Below, piece by piece: positions 1-8,035 of a DNA stretch of 42,667 nucleotides; the stretch's first letter is position 1, and each line of letters opens with the position of its first letter. Position numbers and translations under genes: made by a program. Under the pieces are notes generated by a model. The model saw only the letters and a list, made by a program, of their open reading frames with translations. It did not search any database and was not told the DNA's origin. The stretch is from Nitrospira sp. GTDB taxonomy: Bacteria; Nitrospirota; Nitrospiria; Nitrospirales; Nitrospiraceae. The stretch spans positions 2,517 through 45,183 of the forward strand of contig JAHFEW010000030.1 of assembly GCA_023248215.1 (NCBI GenBank). The letters run 5' to 3'.

Positions 1-1
1 C

Positions 2-889
2 TCAGGGTGTTCCTTTCAGCGGCAGTGCTGTCCGCATCGGTCCCAGGTGAGGAAAGACCTTGAGCAGCGCGAGAAGCTTGTCCGCAACGGCCTCCGTTCC
101 CAGCGCCCATTGCTTCTGACGGACGACCCAGCGACTACGCGAGAGGTAGGAAAGTCCGCTCATTTCTTTCCAACTAACCGGACTGGGTTGATTGTCCGCA
201 TCCGCGGCGTGCAGGTAAATCAACGGGACATACCCCAGCTCGACGGCTTTGTGCATCAACCTGACAATGGTCGACAGCGGGAGCAAGCGAAAATATGTTC
301 CGCCGATCACCCGGATCCCATGCGTATTGATCACGTTGTGTCGATAAATGGGGAACTCGAAAAGCCGGCTTCCTGAGAAATCCCAGATATCGTAGGCACC
401 GGTATTCTTTCGAGGCGTACTCGTAACGAGGCTGGAGTCGTAGATAAATCCGGCCTCAGCCAGGGTTGAGTAGGCCCAGGGGGAGCGCTCGTCGATGGAG
501 AAGTTCGGCGCCCTGAATCCGATGACCCGTTGTCCGCAGGCATCTTCGAGAGCAGTCCTGGCGCGACGGACGTTGTGCAGAAACTCCGTGCGATCCAGCG
601 TGAACACATTCTCATGTTGATCGCTGTGGCAAGCGATCTCGTGACCAAGCCTGGTCATTTCCCGCACGAGGTCGGGCTGGTCTCTCGCAATCTGGCCGGT
701 GGTGAACAAGGTGATGTTCGAATGGCTATCGGTTCCGCGGAGCACGGACAAAATCCGATGGACCCCTCTCCACGTTTGCTCCGGGTTCGTCAGCGGCCGG
801 AGTCCCATATCGAACATCGTGGCATGCTTGTAGTCCTCCAAATCCACCGAAAGATAGCAGGCGTGCCGGCTGTTCGTCATGGCGATCAT
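2..889 (-). CDS. Polysaccharide deacetylase (NodB-type, carbohydrate esterase 4)
   Basis: A 295-residue protein of the NodB/CE4 deacetylase family, which removes N- or O-acetyl groups from polysaccharides with a bound metal. The N-terminus carries the SVDLEDY motif, whose aspartates match the first catalytic motif. HSDQH near residue 88 is the metal-binding His-x3-His motif, and FRAPNFSID near residue 125 is the third motif. The C-terminal part resembles the extension seen in deacetylases of exopolysaccharide loci. The stop codon (TGA) is at 2-4, so the gene is complete. The start is either the ATG at 889 or one nine bases further in (MTNSRH). I see no signal peptide, so the protein may act in the cytoplasm or at the inner membrane. 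It points away from the main EPS locus but probably modifies the same polymer. Confidence 0.85.
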   Translation of the reverse strand: MIAMTNSRHACYLSVDLEDYKHATMFDMGLRPLTNPEQTWRGVHRILSVLRGTDSHSNITLFTTGQIARDQPDLVREMTRLGHEIACHSDQHENVFTLDRTEFLHNVRRARTALEDACGQRVIGFRAPNFSIDERSPWAYSTLAEAGFIYDSSLVTSTPRKNTGAYDIWDFSGSRLFEFPIYRHNVINTHGIRVIGGTYFRLLPLSTIVRLMHKAVELGYVPLIYLHAADADNQPSPVSWKEMSGLSYLSRSRWVVRQKQWALGTEAVADKLLALLKVFPHLGPMRTALPLKGTP

Positions 890-1075
890 TAACCTGCTTG
901 CGTTTGGTACCTGTAAATCAATTCACGAATGCGATCACAGAGCGCACTCTCCGGCTCTGCCATGGAGGATTGCAGGGCTCGATTCATGTGTTCGATTGGA
1001 AGGACCGACGACTATGCGTGGCTCCCAAGAGTACTCTTCTGACAAGAGGGATTCCAGACCACGCGGTGGGCTGGC
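890..1075. other. Intergenic spacer, no gene seen
   Basis: A 186-base gap between two minus-strand genes. Short reading frames here have no start context or recognisable product. The promoter of the deacetylase should lie in this gap, but I could not pick a convincing -35/-10 pair. Confidence 0.5.
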
Positions 1076-1705
1076 TTACCGGCCGAAATGATAGGCAACG
1101 CCGAACATGAAGAGGTTCGCGCGGTAGTCCGCCGTAACGTTGCTGCGGCTGAAGGTGAAATGGGCGAAGTTATACTTGTATTCGATGAACGGGGCGATTT
1201 TAGGGGTGAGATAATATTTCACGCCCGCCAAAACATTGAAGCTCGGCGCAAACGACGCTTCCGGTCTGAAGTTCCCATCCGAGATATTTCCCATATTGAG
1301 TCCGATACCCAGCCCCGCATAGGGCTCGACTTTGTATTGATAGCCCGTGACGCGAACCAAAGCATTAAACGCGAGGGAATGGACCAGGAAGTCGCTACCT
1401 GGAATGGGTCCTGAGAGAAGGAGATTGGTGCCTTGCCGCGGGAGGGTCTGTGCTTTGACATTGGAAGCCGATCGGTACATGTCCACTTCGAGACCGAACC
1501 AATTGAAACCGCGGTCATCAAAGTAATGACCGAACTTCCCGCCGAAGGCCAGGTTGTTCTGCAAATCGAGTTTGCCGACGTCCGTGGTATCGAGGGTGGC
1601 CAGGTTCGGTCCTACAGCAAACCCGACATAGTTTTCTGCATGGGCGAGCGCGGGGGCGCACAGTATGACAAGTCCCACCAAGATACCCAACTGCCTGCGG
1701 AACAT
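1076..1705 (-). CDS. Outer-membrane beta-barrel protein (OmpA/OmpW-like porin family)
   Basis: A 209-residue protein with a clear signal peptide (MFRRQLGILVG..., ending ALAHA-EN near residue 23) and alternating hydrophobic/aromatic strands typical of an eight-stranded barrel. The last residues, VAYHFGR, look like a terminal beta strand, although the classical terminal Phe is not the last residue. I chose the ATG at 1705 and not the longer upstream frame because it is preceded by a strong GGAGG ribosome-binding site four bases away and starts the signal peptide exactly. The internal pattern (VGPNLATLD, GLEVDMYRS, PYAGLGIGLN, APFIEYKYNF) fits the outer-membrane beta-barrel superfamily. Ligand and role cannot be told from sequence. 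Confidence 0.75.
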   Translation of the reverse strand: MFRRQLGILVGLVILCAPALAHAENYVGFAVGPNLATLDTTDVGKLDLQNNLAFGGKFGHYFDDRGFNWFGLEVDMYRSASNVKAQTLPRQGTNLLLSGPIPGSDFLVHSLAFNALVRVTGYQYKVEPYAGLGIGLNMGNISDGNFRPEASFAPSFNVLAGVKYYLTPKIAPFIEYKYNFAHFTFSRSNVTADYRANLFMFGVAYHFGR

Positions 1706-1753
1706 AGATCCTCCACCTGGACGAACGAACGGCCCTGCCTGCTCGCTGAGTGC

Positions 1754-1782
1754 TACAATAACGGGCTTGATGCGAGGTGGCA
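1754..1782 (-). promoter_or_regulatory. Candidate sigma70 promoter for the barrel gene
   Basis: On the minus strand TTGCCA (1782-1777) and TATTGT (1759-1754) are separated by 17 bases. The -10 element lies about 49 bases upstream of the ATG at 1705, leaving a normal leader. This is motif matching only. Confidence 0.4.
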
Positions 1783-1797
1783 AGAGAGAAGTGTGTC

Positions 1798-4068
1798 TTA
1801 GAACTGGTTGCAGGATGACTCGTTCCGATGCAGCAGCGTCGGCCGCAGACAGAACCCGCGCCAGGGCGACTGATCCCAGGACCAGTTCAGCAGTGCGTAC
1901 TCGGTGTGGGTCACACGGTTGTCCATGGTCCGTCCGAATCCGCCGATCCGCAAGGAGAAGCCGGCAGGTAGCCAGAAGTCTTTCACGAGTCCGAACTCTG
2001 TGAAGTTGCCGGCAAAGTAGGCGGGATCACCTTGCTCATTGACGAAATGCTCTCCGCGCCAAATGGTGACATAGGGCCGCCACCCTTCCAGGTTCACGCC
2101 GGCCGTCAGTTGGTAGCCACGTCCACGGACGATGGGCGAGCTGCTTTGTGTCGGCTCGTTCTGACTATTGAGGTAGAGGGCCATCACATCGACCTCGCGA
2201 AACCACGATAAGGCGGACCAATATCGGCTGGGCTGGAACGTAAACTGCGGTCCAAATGCCGTCAGAAAATTGTTCGATGCCGACCGGTCTCGCGGCAGAC
2301 CAGGTCCGAGAAACGTGCGGAATTCCGAGTACTGCGCCCCGCCGCTGTGGTTCCAATAGACCTGGCTGTTAAAGGAGAAGAGTCCCGCGCTCACCCGCCC
2401 CGCATACCCGACATCAAATCGCTCCGGCTTTTGATACGTCTCGATCTGGTTCCAGTTGATGAACAGATCCTGCTGGTAATGTTCCCGGTTGACCAGCAGT
2501 TGGAACCCCTGTTCGATGGGGCGCGAAAAGAGGGACGCGTCGTCGAAGAGCGCATCCACGAACGGGTGGTTACGCTTGAGGGTGCCCGCAATCAGCAACA
2601 CCTCGGGTAGGAACTCGTACTCTGCGGACAGGATCGGCTGGACCGTGTGAAACCTCTGTGTATCCCCGATCGGCAAACCGGCGAAGACGCCGATATTCAA
2701 GTTCAATCTGGGCGACGGGCTGTACCGGAGGACCGGAGAGACATATTGGCCGGCGAAGGTGCTGTTTGACACAGGCCGCCCGCCTATCTGCCCGAGGCCG
2801 GAGTAGGCGATGTTATAGACATAGGTCAGCGTGTCGAGCTTGGCCGTGAAACGAGGCGTGGCCTCCGTTGCCTGGTCCGTGGAGGCTGGCGCATTCTGCG
2901 CGGGGAAGAGATCTCTCAGCAATCGGCCGTCGGCGGTGTCCCAATTCCAATTGAAGACGAGATACTGCTGGTTGACCCACTTGAACGTGTCTCGGTTCTG
3001 GTAATTGATGCCGTCCTCGGTGAAAAAGGCTCGGATCCGTCGTGCCTGCACGCCGAACTCAATCGAGGCGGAATCGCCTAGCGGGATCATTTTAGACAGG
3101 CCGAATTCGGGGAAGTTGCTTGCTGCGTATTCCGGATCACCCTGCTGGCTCAGGAAATGGCCTCCTCTCCAGAAGGAAACGGATGGCCGCCATCCGGCGA
3201 GATCGAGCCAGACGTTCAATTCAGAGGCGTGACCACGAACGGCCGGACTATTGGCCATGGGCTGGTTGAAGGATGTGAGATAGGTCATACGAATGCCCAG
3301 CTGATTCCACCAGGCCAACGCCGGAATATAGCGCGATGGTTCGAAGACGAGTTCTGGCCCGATGGCCGTCACGAGGTTGTCGGCGGTGTTAAACGAGCGA
3401 TCCAATTTCAGCAGGGCTTGGCCGTTATGGACCCAATGGGCCTGGCCGTTGAAGCGGAAGGGCCCGGCTCTTAGTTGTCCCGCATAACCGACATCATATC
3501 GATTGGTGGCGGAGCCGCCGAATGCTTGCTCCCAGTTGATAAACAGATCCTGCCGGTAATACTGTGAGTTCACCACGACCTGTGCGCCCTGTTCGATCGG
3601 CCGCACAAAGCGGTTGGCGTTGTCGAAGACCGCGTCGTGAAAGTCCCGGTGCGGTACCGCGAGTGTGCCGAGCAACGCGGTCACTTCCTCAGTCGGTGTA
3701 TATTGGAGGCGGATAATAGGCCGGACTTGCGAGACTTCCGTGTCATAGCCGAACGGCATGTTGGCGAACAGGCCGAGGTCCAGCTCCACGGAAGAGAGGA
3801 GGCGCTTTCGCAGGTAGACATTCAGCAGATTGCCGATGAGGGTCGTATCCCGCCCCAGGCCGTTGGTGAATGTGTTGTCTTCGAGACCTTGTTTTTCAAA
3901 GTTGAGCAAAAACGTCGTGGTTTCGAGCCGCAGGTCCAGATCGTGGGGGGTGGAAGTGGAAGGCGCTGTGTTATCCGCTGAGGCCGTGAACGCACGGAAG
4001 AACTCGATCAACGTCCAGGCGATGACCAGTGGGAGCACACGCCATGTGAGGGGGCCGGGCTGCAGCAC
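1798..4068 (-). CDS. Large outer-membrane-type protein with two tandem homologous halves
   Basis: A 756-residue protein that I do not recognise as a characterised family. A hydrophobic N-terminal segment (about residues 10-30, ending TASA-DN) looks like a signal peptide. The rest is rich in aromatic, alternating strands expected of beta-barrels. It consists of two related units, about residues 45-390 and 405-745. RPIEQG occurs at 156 and 516, QDLFINW at 173 and 533, and (Y/F)DVGYAG at 191 and 551, always 360 residues apart. A GWRP...WRG..F..(Q/E)QGDP.Y block also recurs. A linker rich in Ala/Thr/Pro (about 388-405) joins them. The start is a GTG at 4068 without a clear ribosome-binding site; an internal GTG near 4038 is an alternative. 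The gene is divergent from the flippase gene, so a role at the cell surface linked to EPS is possible but unproven. Confidence 0.6.
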   Translation of the reverse strand: MLQPGPLTWRVLPLVIAWTLIEFFRAFTASADNTAPSTSTPHDLDLRLETTTFLLNFEKQGLEDNTFTNGLGRDTTLIGNLLNVYLRKRLLSSVELDLGLFANMPFGYDTEVSQVRPIIRLQYTPTEEVTALLGTLAVPHRDFHDAVFDNANRFVRPIEQGAQVVVNSQYYRQDLFINWEQAFGGSATNRYDVGYAGQLRAGPFRFNGQAHWVHNGQALLKLDRSFNTADNLVTAIGPELVFEPSRYIPALAWWNQLGIRMTYLTSFNQPMANSPAVRGHASELNVWLDLAGWRPSVSFWRGGHFLSQQGDPEYAASNFPEFGLSKMIPLGDSASIEFGVQARRIRAFFTEDGINYQNRDTFKWVNQQYLVFNWNWDTADGRLLRDLFPAQNAPASTDQATEATPRFTAKLDTLTYVYNIAYSGLGQIGGRPVSNSTFAGQYVSPVLRYSPSPRLNLNIGVFAGLPIGDTQRFHTVQPILSAEYEFLPEVLLIAGTLKRNHPFVDALFDDASLFSRPIEQGFQLLVNREHYQQDLFINWNQIETYQKPERFDVGYAGRVSAGLFSFNSQVYWNHSGGAQYSEFRTFLGPGLPRDRSASNNFLTAFGPQFTFQPSRYWSALSWFREVDVMALYLNSQNEPTQSSSPIVRGRGYQLTAGVNLEGWRPYVTIWRGEHFVNEQGDPAYFAGNFTEFGLVKDFWLPAGFSLRIGGFGRTMDNRVTHTEYALLNWSWDQSPWRGFCLRPTLLHRNESSCNQF
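1833..3936 (-). repeat. Internal tandem gene duplication (two ~360-codon units)
   Basis: The coding sequence holds two homologous units with a constant offset of 360 codons for three separate motifs. The repeats are diverged at the DNA level and are best seen in translation, so this is an old duplication and fusion rather than a recent assembly duplication. Confidence 0.75.
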
Positions 4069-4235
4069 AATGGGAGCCGATCATAAGAGGGACCGGTGCG
4101 ATACGTCAACGCGGAAGCTGTCCTGTTCCGCCGGCCGGCGCCTTGACATGAACTTGGCAAAGGCGCGATATCGGCCCCTGTTGCGCCGATTGACAACCCG
4201 CGATGCGTGATGGCCTGGCAGGGGGGACATTTCAT

Positions 4236-5600
4236 ATGGGGTGGAACGGTGTTCGCCAGGGGATTCTTCTCTCCCTGCTGACCGCCGCGCAACTGCTTTC
4301 CTCGTTCGGCATTCAGTGGTATACGGTCGTGCGCTTGGGAGCAGGGACGGACACCGACGCGTTGTATGCGGGGGCGACATTTCTGCAGCTGTTCTCGGCG
4401 GTGGTGATGGAACCGCTGTCGTTCGTACTGGTGCCGCTGCTGTCCGCCCGTCAGGAGCATGAACGACGGCTCTTGGCCTGGCCGCTGTTCCTGGGGATCG
4501 GCTCGTGCTTCGCCGCCGCGGCCCTGGTCTCGTGCGGCGTGGCTCCCTACCTCGTTCCCGCGATGGTCCCTGGGTTTTCGGATGCCAGTCTGCAACTCAC
4601 CGTCGATCTGGCGCGGATTCAACTGGCGGGGCTCGTGGGGGTCGCCTGTTTCACGGTGCTTTCCGCGCTGTATCATGCGCGGAACCAGTTTCTCTGGACG
4701 GCGATCTCGCTCCTGCTCTGCTCCATTCTGGGATGGTGTGTCTTGGTCGTGGGTTTATCGCAGGGCGGGGTGAGGCTCGCGGCCTGGGTTCAGGTGTTCA
4801 TATGTACTGCTCCCGCATTGCTCCTGTTGAAGGGGTTAGGGGGATGGTCGCGCGGTTCCTCGGACGTCAGCGCCGAATTTTTTCGAGAATTGCGGACTCG
4901 CATGCGCCCCCTGTTGTTGAGTGCTGCCTACGTCCGGACCGGATTCGTGGTGGATCGCTTTCTGACCTCATTCCTCGCCTCCGGGAGTCTGGTTATTCTT
5001 GAATTGACCTGGCGAGTGTTGGCAGCCGTCGTCCGGGTATTCAATCAGGGGTTGGTCACTCCGGTTGTGCCGACCCTTGCGAAGCTGGCTCAGGCCGGGA
5101 CTTGGGGAGAATTTGTACGGCTCTGTCGCGCACGGCTGGTTTGGATGGCAGGACTCAGTGCGCTGGCGCTCGCCGGTCTGTCGGCAGTGGTAATTCTTGG
5201 GCAGAGTATCGGATCATGGGCCGGCGGACAGTCGGGACAGGGGGGGCTGACTGCCGACGCGATCGCGACCCTTCGGATGACATTGTTCGCCTGCGCGGGT
5301 GTGCTGTTGTGCGGGGGAATCAATTACGTCTTGGTCAATGCGTTTTATGCCGAAGGCGAAATGGGAATTCCGGCCAAGGTTGAGGCGACGGCAAGTACCG
5401 TGGGACTCGTCGTCAAAGGTCTCGGGTTCCTCATGGGGGGACTGATTGGAATCGCCGTGGCGATCAGCTTGCAGTATGCGCTGACCAGCCTGCTCCTCGG
5501 CAGTGCCCTCTATCGCCGCGTGATGCCCCGGCTTTGTGAAAGCCCCTCCGAGCCTGTCGGGCCCTGTCTTGCCGTCGAGCCTTCAGAGCGCCCGTCATAA
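4236..5600 (+). CDS. MurJ/MviN-like lipid-linked oligosaccharide flippase
   Basis: An integral membrane protein of 454 residues with about 12-14 hydrophobic segments. It fits the MOP (MATE/PST/MVF) exporter superfamily. The N-terminal stretch (LGAGTDTDALYAG.F) matches the MurJ pattern in which an Asp-containing loop precedes the next helix. Family members flip undecaprenyl-linked intermediates from the cytoplasmic to the periplasmic side. In an EPS locus it would act as the Wzx-type step. I chose the ATG at 4236 (MGWNGVRQG) because a G-rich ribosome-binding site lies upstream and because the longer form from 4203 adds residues that do not look like MurJ. It is the first plus-strand gene of the EPS locus. 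A housekeeping lipid II flippase is possible but less likely in this setting. Confidence 0.75.
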   Translation: MGWNGVRQGILLSLLTAAQLLSSFGIQWYTVVRLGAGTDTDALYAGATFLQLFSAVVMEPLSFVLVPLLSARQEHERRLLAWPLFLGIGSCFAAAALVSCGVAPYLVPAMVPGFSDASLQLTVDLARIQLAGLVGVACFTVLSALYHARNQFLWTAISLLLCSILGWCVLVVGLSQGGVRLAAWVQVFICTAPALLLLKGLGGWSRGSSDVSAEFFRELRTRMRPLLLSAAYVRTGFVVDRFLTSFLASGSLVILELTWRVLAAVVRVFNQGLVTPVVPTLAKLAQAGTWGEFVRLCRARLVWMAGLSALALAGLSAVVILGQSIGSWAGGQSGQGGLTADAIATLRMTLFACAGVLLCGGINYVLVNAFYAEGEMGIPAKVEATASTVGLVVKGLGFLMGGLIGIAVAISLQYALTSLLLGSALYRRVMPRLCESPSEPVGPCLAVEPSERPS

Positions 5601-5650
5601 GCTAAGGGTCGTCGAGTCATCTTCACCTCTGACACAAGAGCGTCACGCTC

Positions 5651-6856
5651 ATGATGCATCGGGATTCACCAGGCGGCGGACGCGCGTCGTTCACGGGCAC
5701 TTCGGATGTTCGATCGGGCTTGCGGCGGCGATTGCTGGCGGTCGCGTCGGTGCTCCTCTCCCTGCTTGCACTGGCGCTGCTGCTGGAGGTCGTCTTACGC
5801 TGGCTTCCGGTGAATGAGGGGCTGCGGGGCCTCTCAGTGGACGAGCAGAACCCTGTGTATCGACTCGCCGCTCATCGGGAGGCGGTGTATTCGAGGGGAT
5901 GGAATTTCTCGATCGTCAATCGCATCAGAACCAACAATTATGGATTTGTGAACGATCATGATTACGATCCGTCGGCGAAGACACCGCTGTTGGCCGTCAT
6001 CGGGGATAGTTTCGTGGAGGCCGTGATGGTTCCGTTTCCTCAAACGGGAGTGGCCCGGCTGGGCCACGCCGTTGGTTCGGCCGGACGCGTGTACGGGTTC
6101 GGGACGTCGGGCTCTTCCCTGAGCCAGTATTTGGCCTATGCCCGCTATGTGCGCGATACCTTCCATCCGACGGGTTTAGCGGTGGTGATCGTCGGCAACG
6201 ATTTCGATGAAAGTCTCCGCAAGTACAAGCGTGAGCCTGGCTTGCACTACTTCGCCGATTCGCCCGACGGAAATCTGGAGTTGATACGAATGGACCGGCC
6301 GGTGCCCTGGTGGCGGGATATTCTGGCCGGGTCCGCTCTGGGGATGTACCTGTACGTCAATCTGGAAGTTCGAGAGGTCTGGAAACGATTCGCCTATCGT
6401 CCTGGAGCGCCGACGGTCGGGACCCAGCGCTTCGTTGGGAATACGGCGGCGGATGCCTCGCCTGCCCGAGTGGACGACTCAGACCGAGCGATAGACGCAT
6501 TCCTGCAGAGGCTGCCGGAGATGTCCGGGCTTGCTCCCTCCCGCATCGCGCTGGTCATTGACGGGATTCGGCCTGAACTCTACGATATCAGCCGTCTTAA
6601 GTCTGTCGCGGATACCTATTTCGCCGTGATGCGAACACATGTGATGGACCGGGCCAGGCAAAGAGGTTTCGAGGTGATCGACATGCAGCCGGCCTTCCTG
6701 GCAGATTACGGGCAGCGTCACCTGAGATTCGAGTTTCCCGATGACAACCATTGGAACGCCGCCGGGCATGAGGTGTTCGCCCAGGCTGTGCAACAATCGG
6801 GGGTCTATCGCAAGACGTTTGGGGTCGGTCCTGCAGGTGGAGTCGGCGCGCAGTGA
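5651..6856 (+). CDS. Membrane-anchored SGNH/GDSL-like protein (possible polysaccharide O-acyl modification)
   Basis: A 401-residue protein with one hydrophobic segment at about residues 25-50 (LLAVASVLLSLLALALLLEVVL) followed by a periplasmic domain. GDSF near residue 117 matches the catalytic Ser block of SGNH hydrolases. DDNHWNAAGHE near residue 361 matches the Asp-x2-His block. An intermediate block (VVIVGNDFDE) contains the Gly-Asn signature. Family members are esterases or acyltransferases; in EPS loci they often add or remove acetyl groups on the polymer, as in AlgX/AlgJ-like proteins. The start is one of two adjacent ATGs at 5651 with a weak ribosome-binding site. The specific substrate is not visible. 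Confidence 0.7.
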   Translation: MMHRDSPGGGRASFTGTSDVRSGLRRRLLAVASVLLSLLALALLLEVVLRWLPVNEGLRGLSVDEQNPVYRLAAHREAVYSRGWNFSIVNRIRTNNYGFVNDHDYDPSAKTPLLAVIGDSFVEAVMVPFPQTGVARLGHAVGSAGRVYGFGTSGSSLSQYLAYARYVRDTFHPTGLAVVIVGNDFDESLRKYKREPGLHYFADSPDGNLELIRMDRPVPWWRDILAGSALGMYLYVNLEVREVWKRFAYRPGAPTVGTQRFVGNTAADASPARVDDSDRAIDAFLQRLPEMSGLAPSRIALVIDGIRPELYDISRLKSVADTYFAVMRTHVMDRARQRGFEVIDMQPAFLADYGQRHLRFEFPDDNHWNAAGHEVFAQAVQQSGVYRKTFGVGPAGGVGAQ

Positions 6857-6867
6857 CCCGAGGATGA

Positions 6868-7911
6868 TTGGCGGATATGTCAGGAATAGCAACGGCAGTT
6901 GACCGGCAGAATAGGGCCGACGTCCGCGCGCCAAGCCGCGTGATCCGCGTGTTGTATCTGTTTCCGGGTGAGGCCGACGGTTCGGCCATGATTTTTGCGA
7001 AGAAACAGGTGGCGGCGGTGCGAGAGGCCGGTGTGGTCAGTGAGACGTTCTGTTTGGAGTCTCGCACGGACTTGACGCAGGTGCGCCGAGAGTCCCAGCG
7101 GCTGCGCGATGCCGTCGCCTCCTTCCGGCCCGATCTCGTGCATGCGCAGTACGGAACTATGACGGCGCTCTTTGCAAGCCTGGCTACGACGGTGCCCCTT
7201 GTGATCACGTTTCGCGGCAGCGATCTCAACCCCGCTCCGAGCGACCCTTGGCTCCGGTCGATGGTGAGACGCTGGTTGTCCCAATGTGCCGCGCTCAAGG
7301 CGGCGCGAATCATTTGCGTGAGTGAACGGCTCAAGCGCAGGTTGTGGTGGGCCAGGGATCGAGCTGTCGTGTTGCCGTCCGGTGTGGATACGGATTTGTT
7401 CTTTCCCCGGTCTCAGCCTGAGGCGAGAAGAGAACTCGAATGGGAGCTGCACGAACGAATCGTGCTGTTCAATGCCGGGATGTCACCGGCCGTGAAGCGT
7501 CTGGATCTTGCGCAGGCGGCGGTGAACGAGGCGGCAAAGCAATGCGGCCGGATGCGGTTGGTGGTGTTGGACGGATTGGTGCCTCATCGGACTGTGGCGG
7601 CCATGCTGAACGGGGCCGATTGCTTGCTCCTGACCAGCGATTGGGAAGGTTCGCCGACAATCGTGCAGGAGGCGCTGGCCTGTAACCTGCCGGTCGTGTC
7701 AGTCGATGTCGGAGATGTCCGCGAGCGGCTGGCCGGGGTGACTCCGTCTAGAATCGTAGAACGGACTCCGCAAGCACTCGCCCAGGGATTGGCCGACATC
7801 CTCGCTGGTCCTGGGCGTTCCAATGGCCATGCCTCCATCGTACAGGTCGCGCAAGACCACATTGCCCGACAGACAGTTGCTCTGTATCGTGAGGCGCTGG
7901 GGATCACATGA
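6868..7911 (+). CDS. Glycosyltransferase family 4 (GT-B fold)
   Basis: A 347-residue GT-B glycosyltransferase. The N-terminal half has the usual VLYLFPGEADGSA start and HAQYGTMTALFA pattern. The C-terminal nucleotide-sugar domain has LLLTSDWEGSPTIVQEALACNLPVV, which holds the E-x7-E motif of family 4 (long stretch summarised: key residues are the two Glu in EGSPTIVQE). The start may be the TTG at 6868, with GAGG just upstream, or the ATG at 6877. It likely adds one sugar to the lipid-linked EPS unit on the cytoplasmic face. The gene begins 11 bases after the previous stop, consistent with co-transcription. Donor and acceptor cannot be told. Confidence 0.85.
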   Translation: MADMSGIATAVDRQNRADVRAPSRVIRVLYLFPGEADGSAMIFAKKQVAAVREAGVVSETFCLESRTDLTQVRRESQRLRDAVASFRPDLVHAQYGTMTALFASLATTVPLVITFRGSDLNPAPSDPWLRSMVRRWLSQCAALKAARIICVSERLKRRLWWARDRAVVLPSGVDTDLFFPRSQPEARRELEWELHERIVLFNAGMSPAVKRLDLAQAAVNEAAKQCGRMRLVVLDGLVPHRTVAAMLNGADCLLLTSDWEGSPTIVQEALACNLPVVSVDVGDVRERLAGVTPSRIVERTPQALAQGLADILAGPGRSNGHASIVQVAQDHIARQTVALYREALGIT

Positions 7912-8003
7912 GGGCGGGGGATCGATGCGGTCCTGAAATGTTCGAATCGTGGGGCTACCGAGTGGGATCGGGACAAATTGTGAGGGAGCGCGTGCGGCAA
8001 CCA

Positions 8004-8022
8004 CTGTGTGACAGGCACACAG
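8004..8022 (+). promoter_or_regulatory. Hairpin overlapping the ribosome-binding site of the carbamoyltransferase gene
   Basis: CTGTGTG (8004-8010), a five-base loop, then CACACAG (8016-8022) form a perfect 7-bp stem. Its 3' arm runs into the purine-rich AGAGGGG (8021-8027) ahead of the ATG at 8036. It could tune translation, or be chance. The 124-base gap 7912-8035 contains no other recognisable feature. Confidence 0.35.
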
Positions 8023-8035
8023 AGGGGCATGTGGC

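Noticed and set aside
47-892. Plus-strand reading frames opposite the deacetylase gene
   Set aside because: They are antisense shadows with no start context or domain; the same holds for the many long antisense frames across this GC-rich window.
4143-4171. TTGACA plus CGATAT as promoter of the flippase gene
   Set aside because: The -35 box is good but the -10 box has little match to consensus at any allowed spacing.
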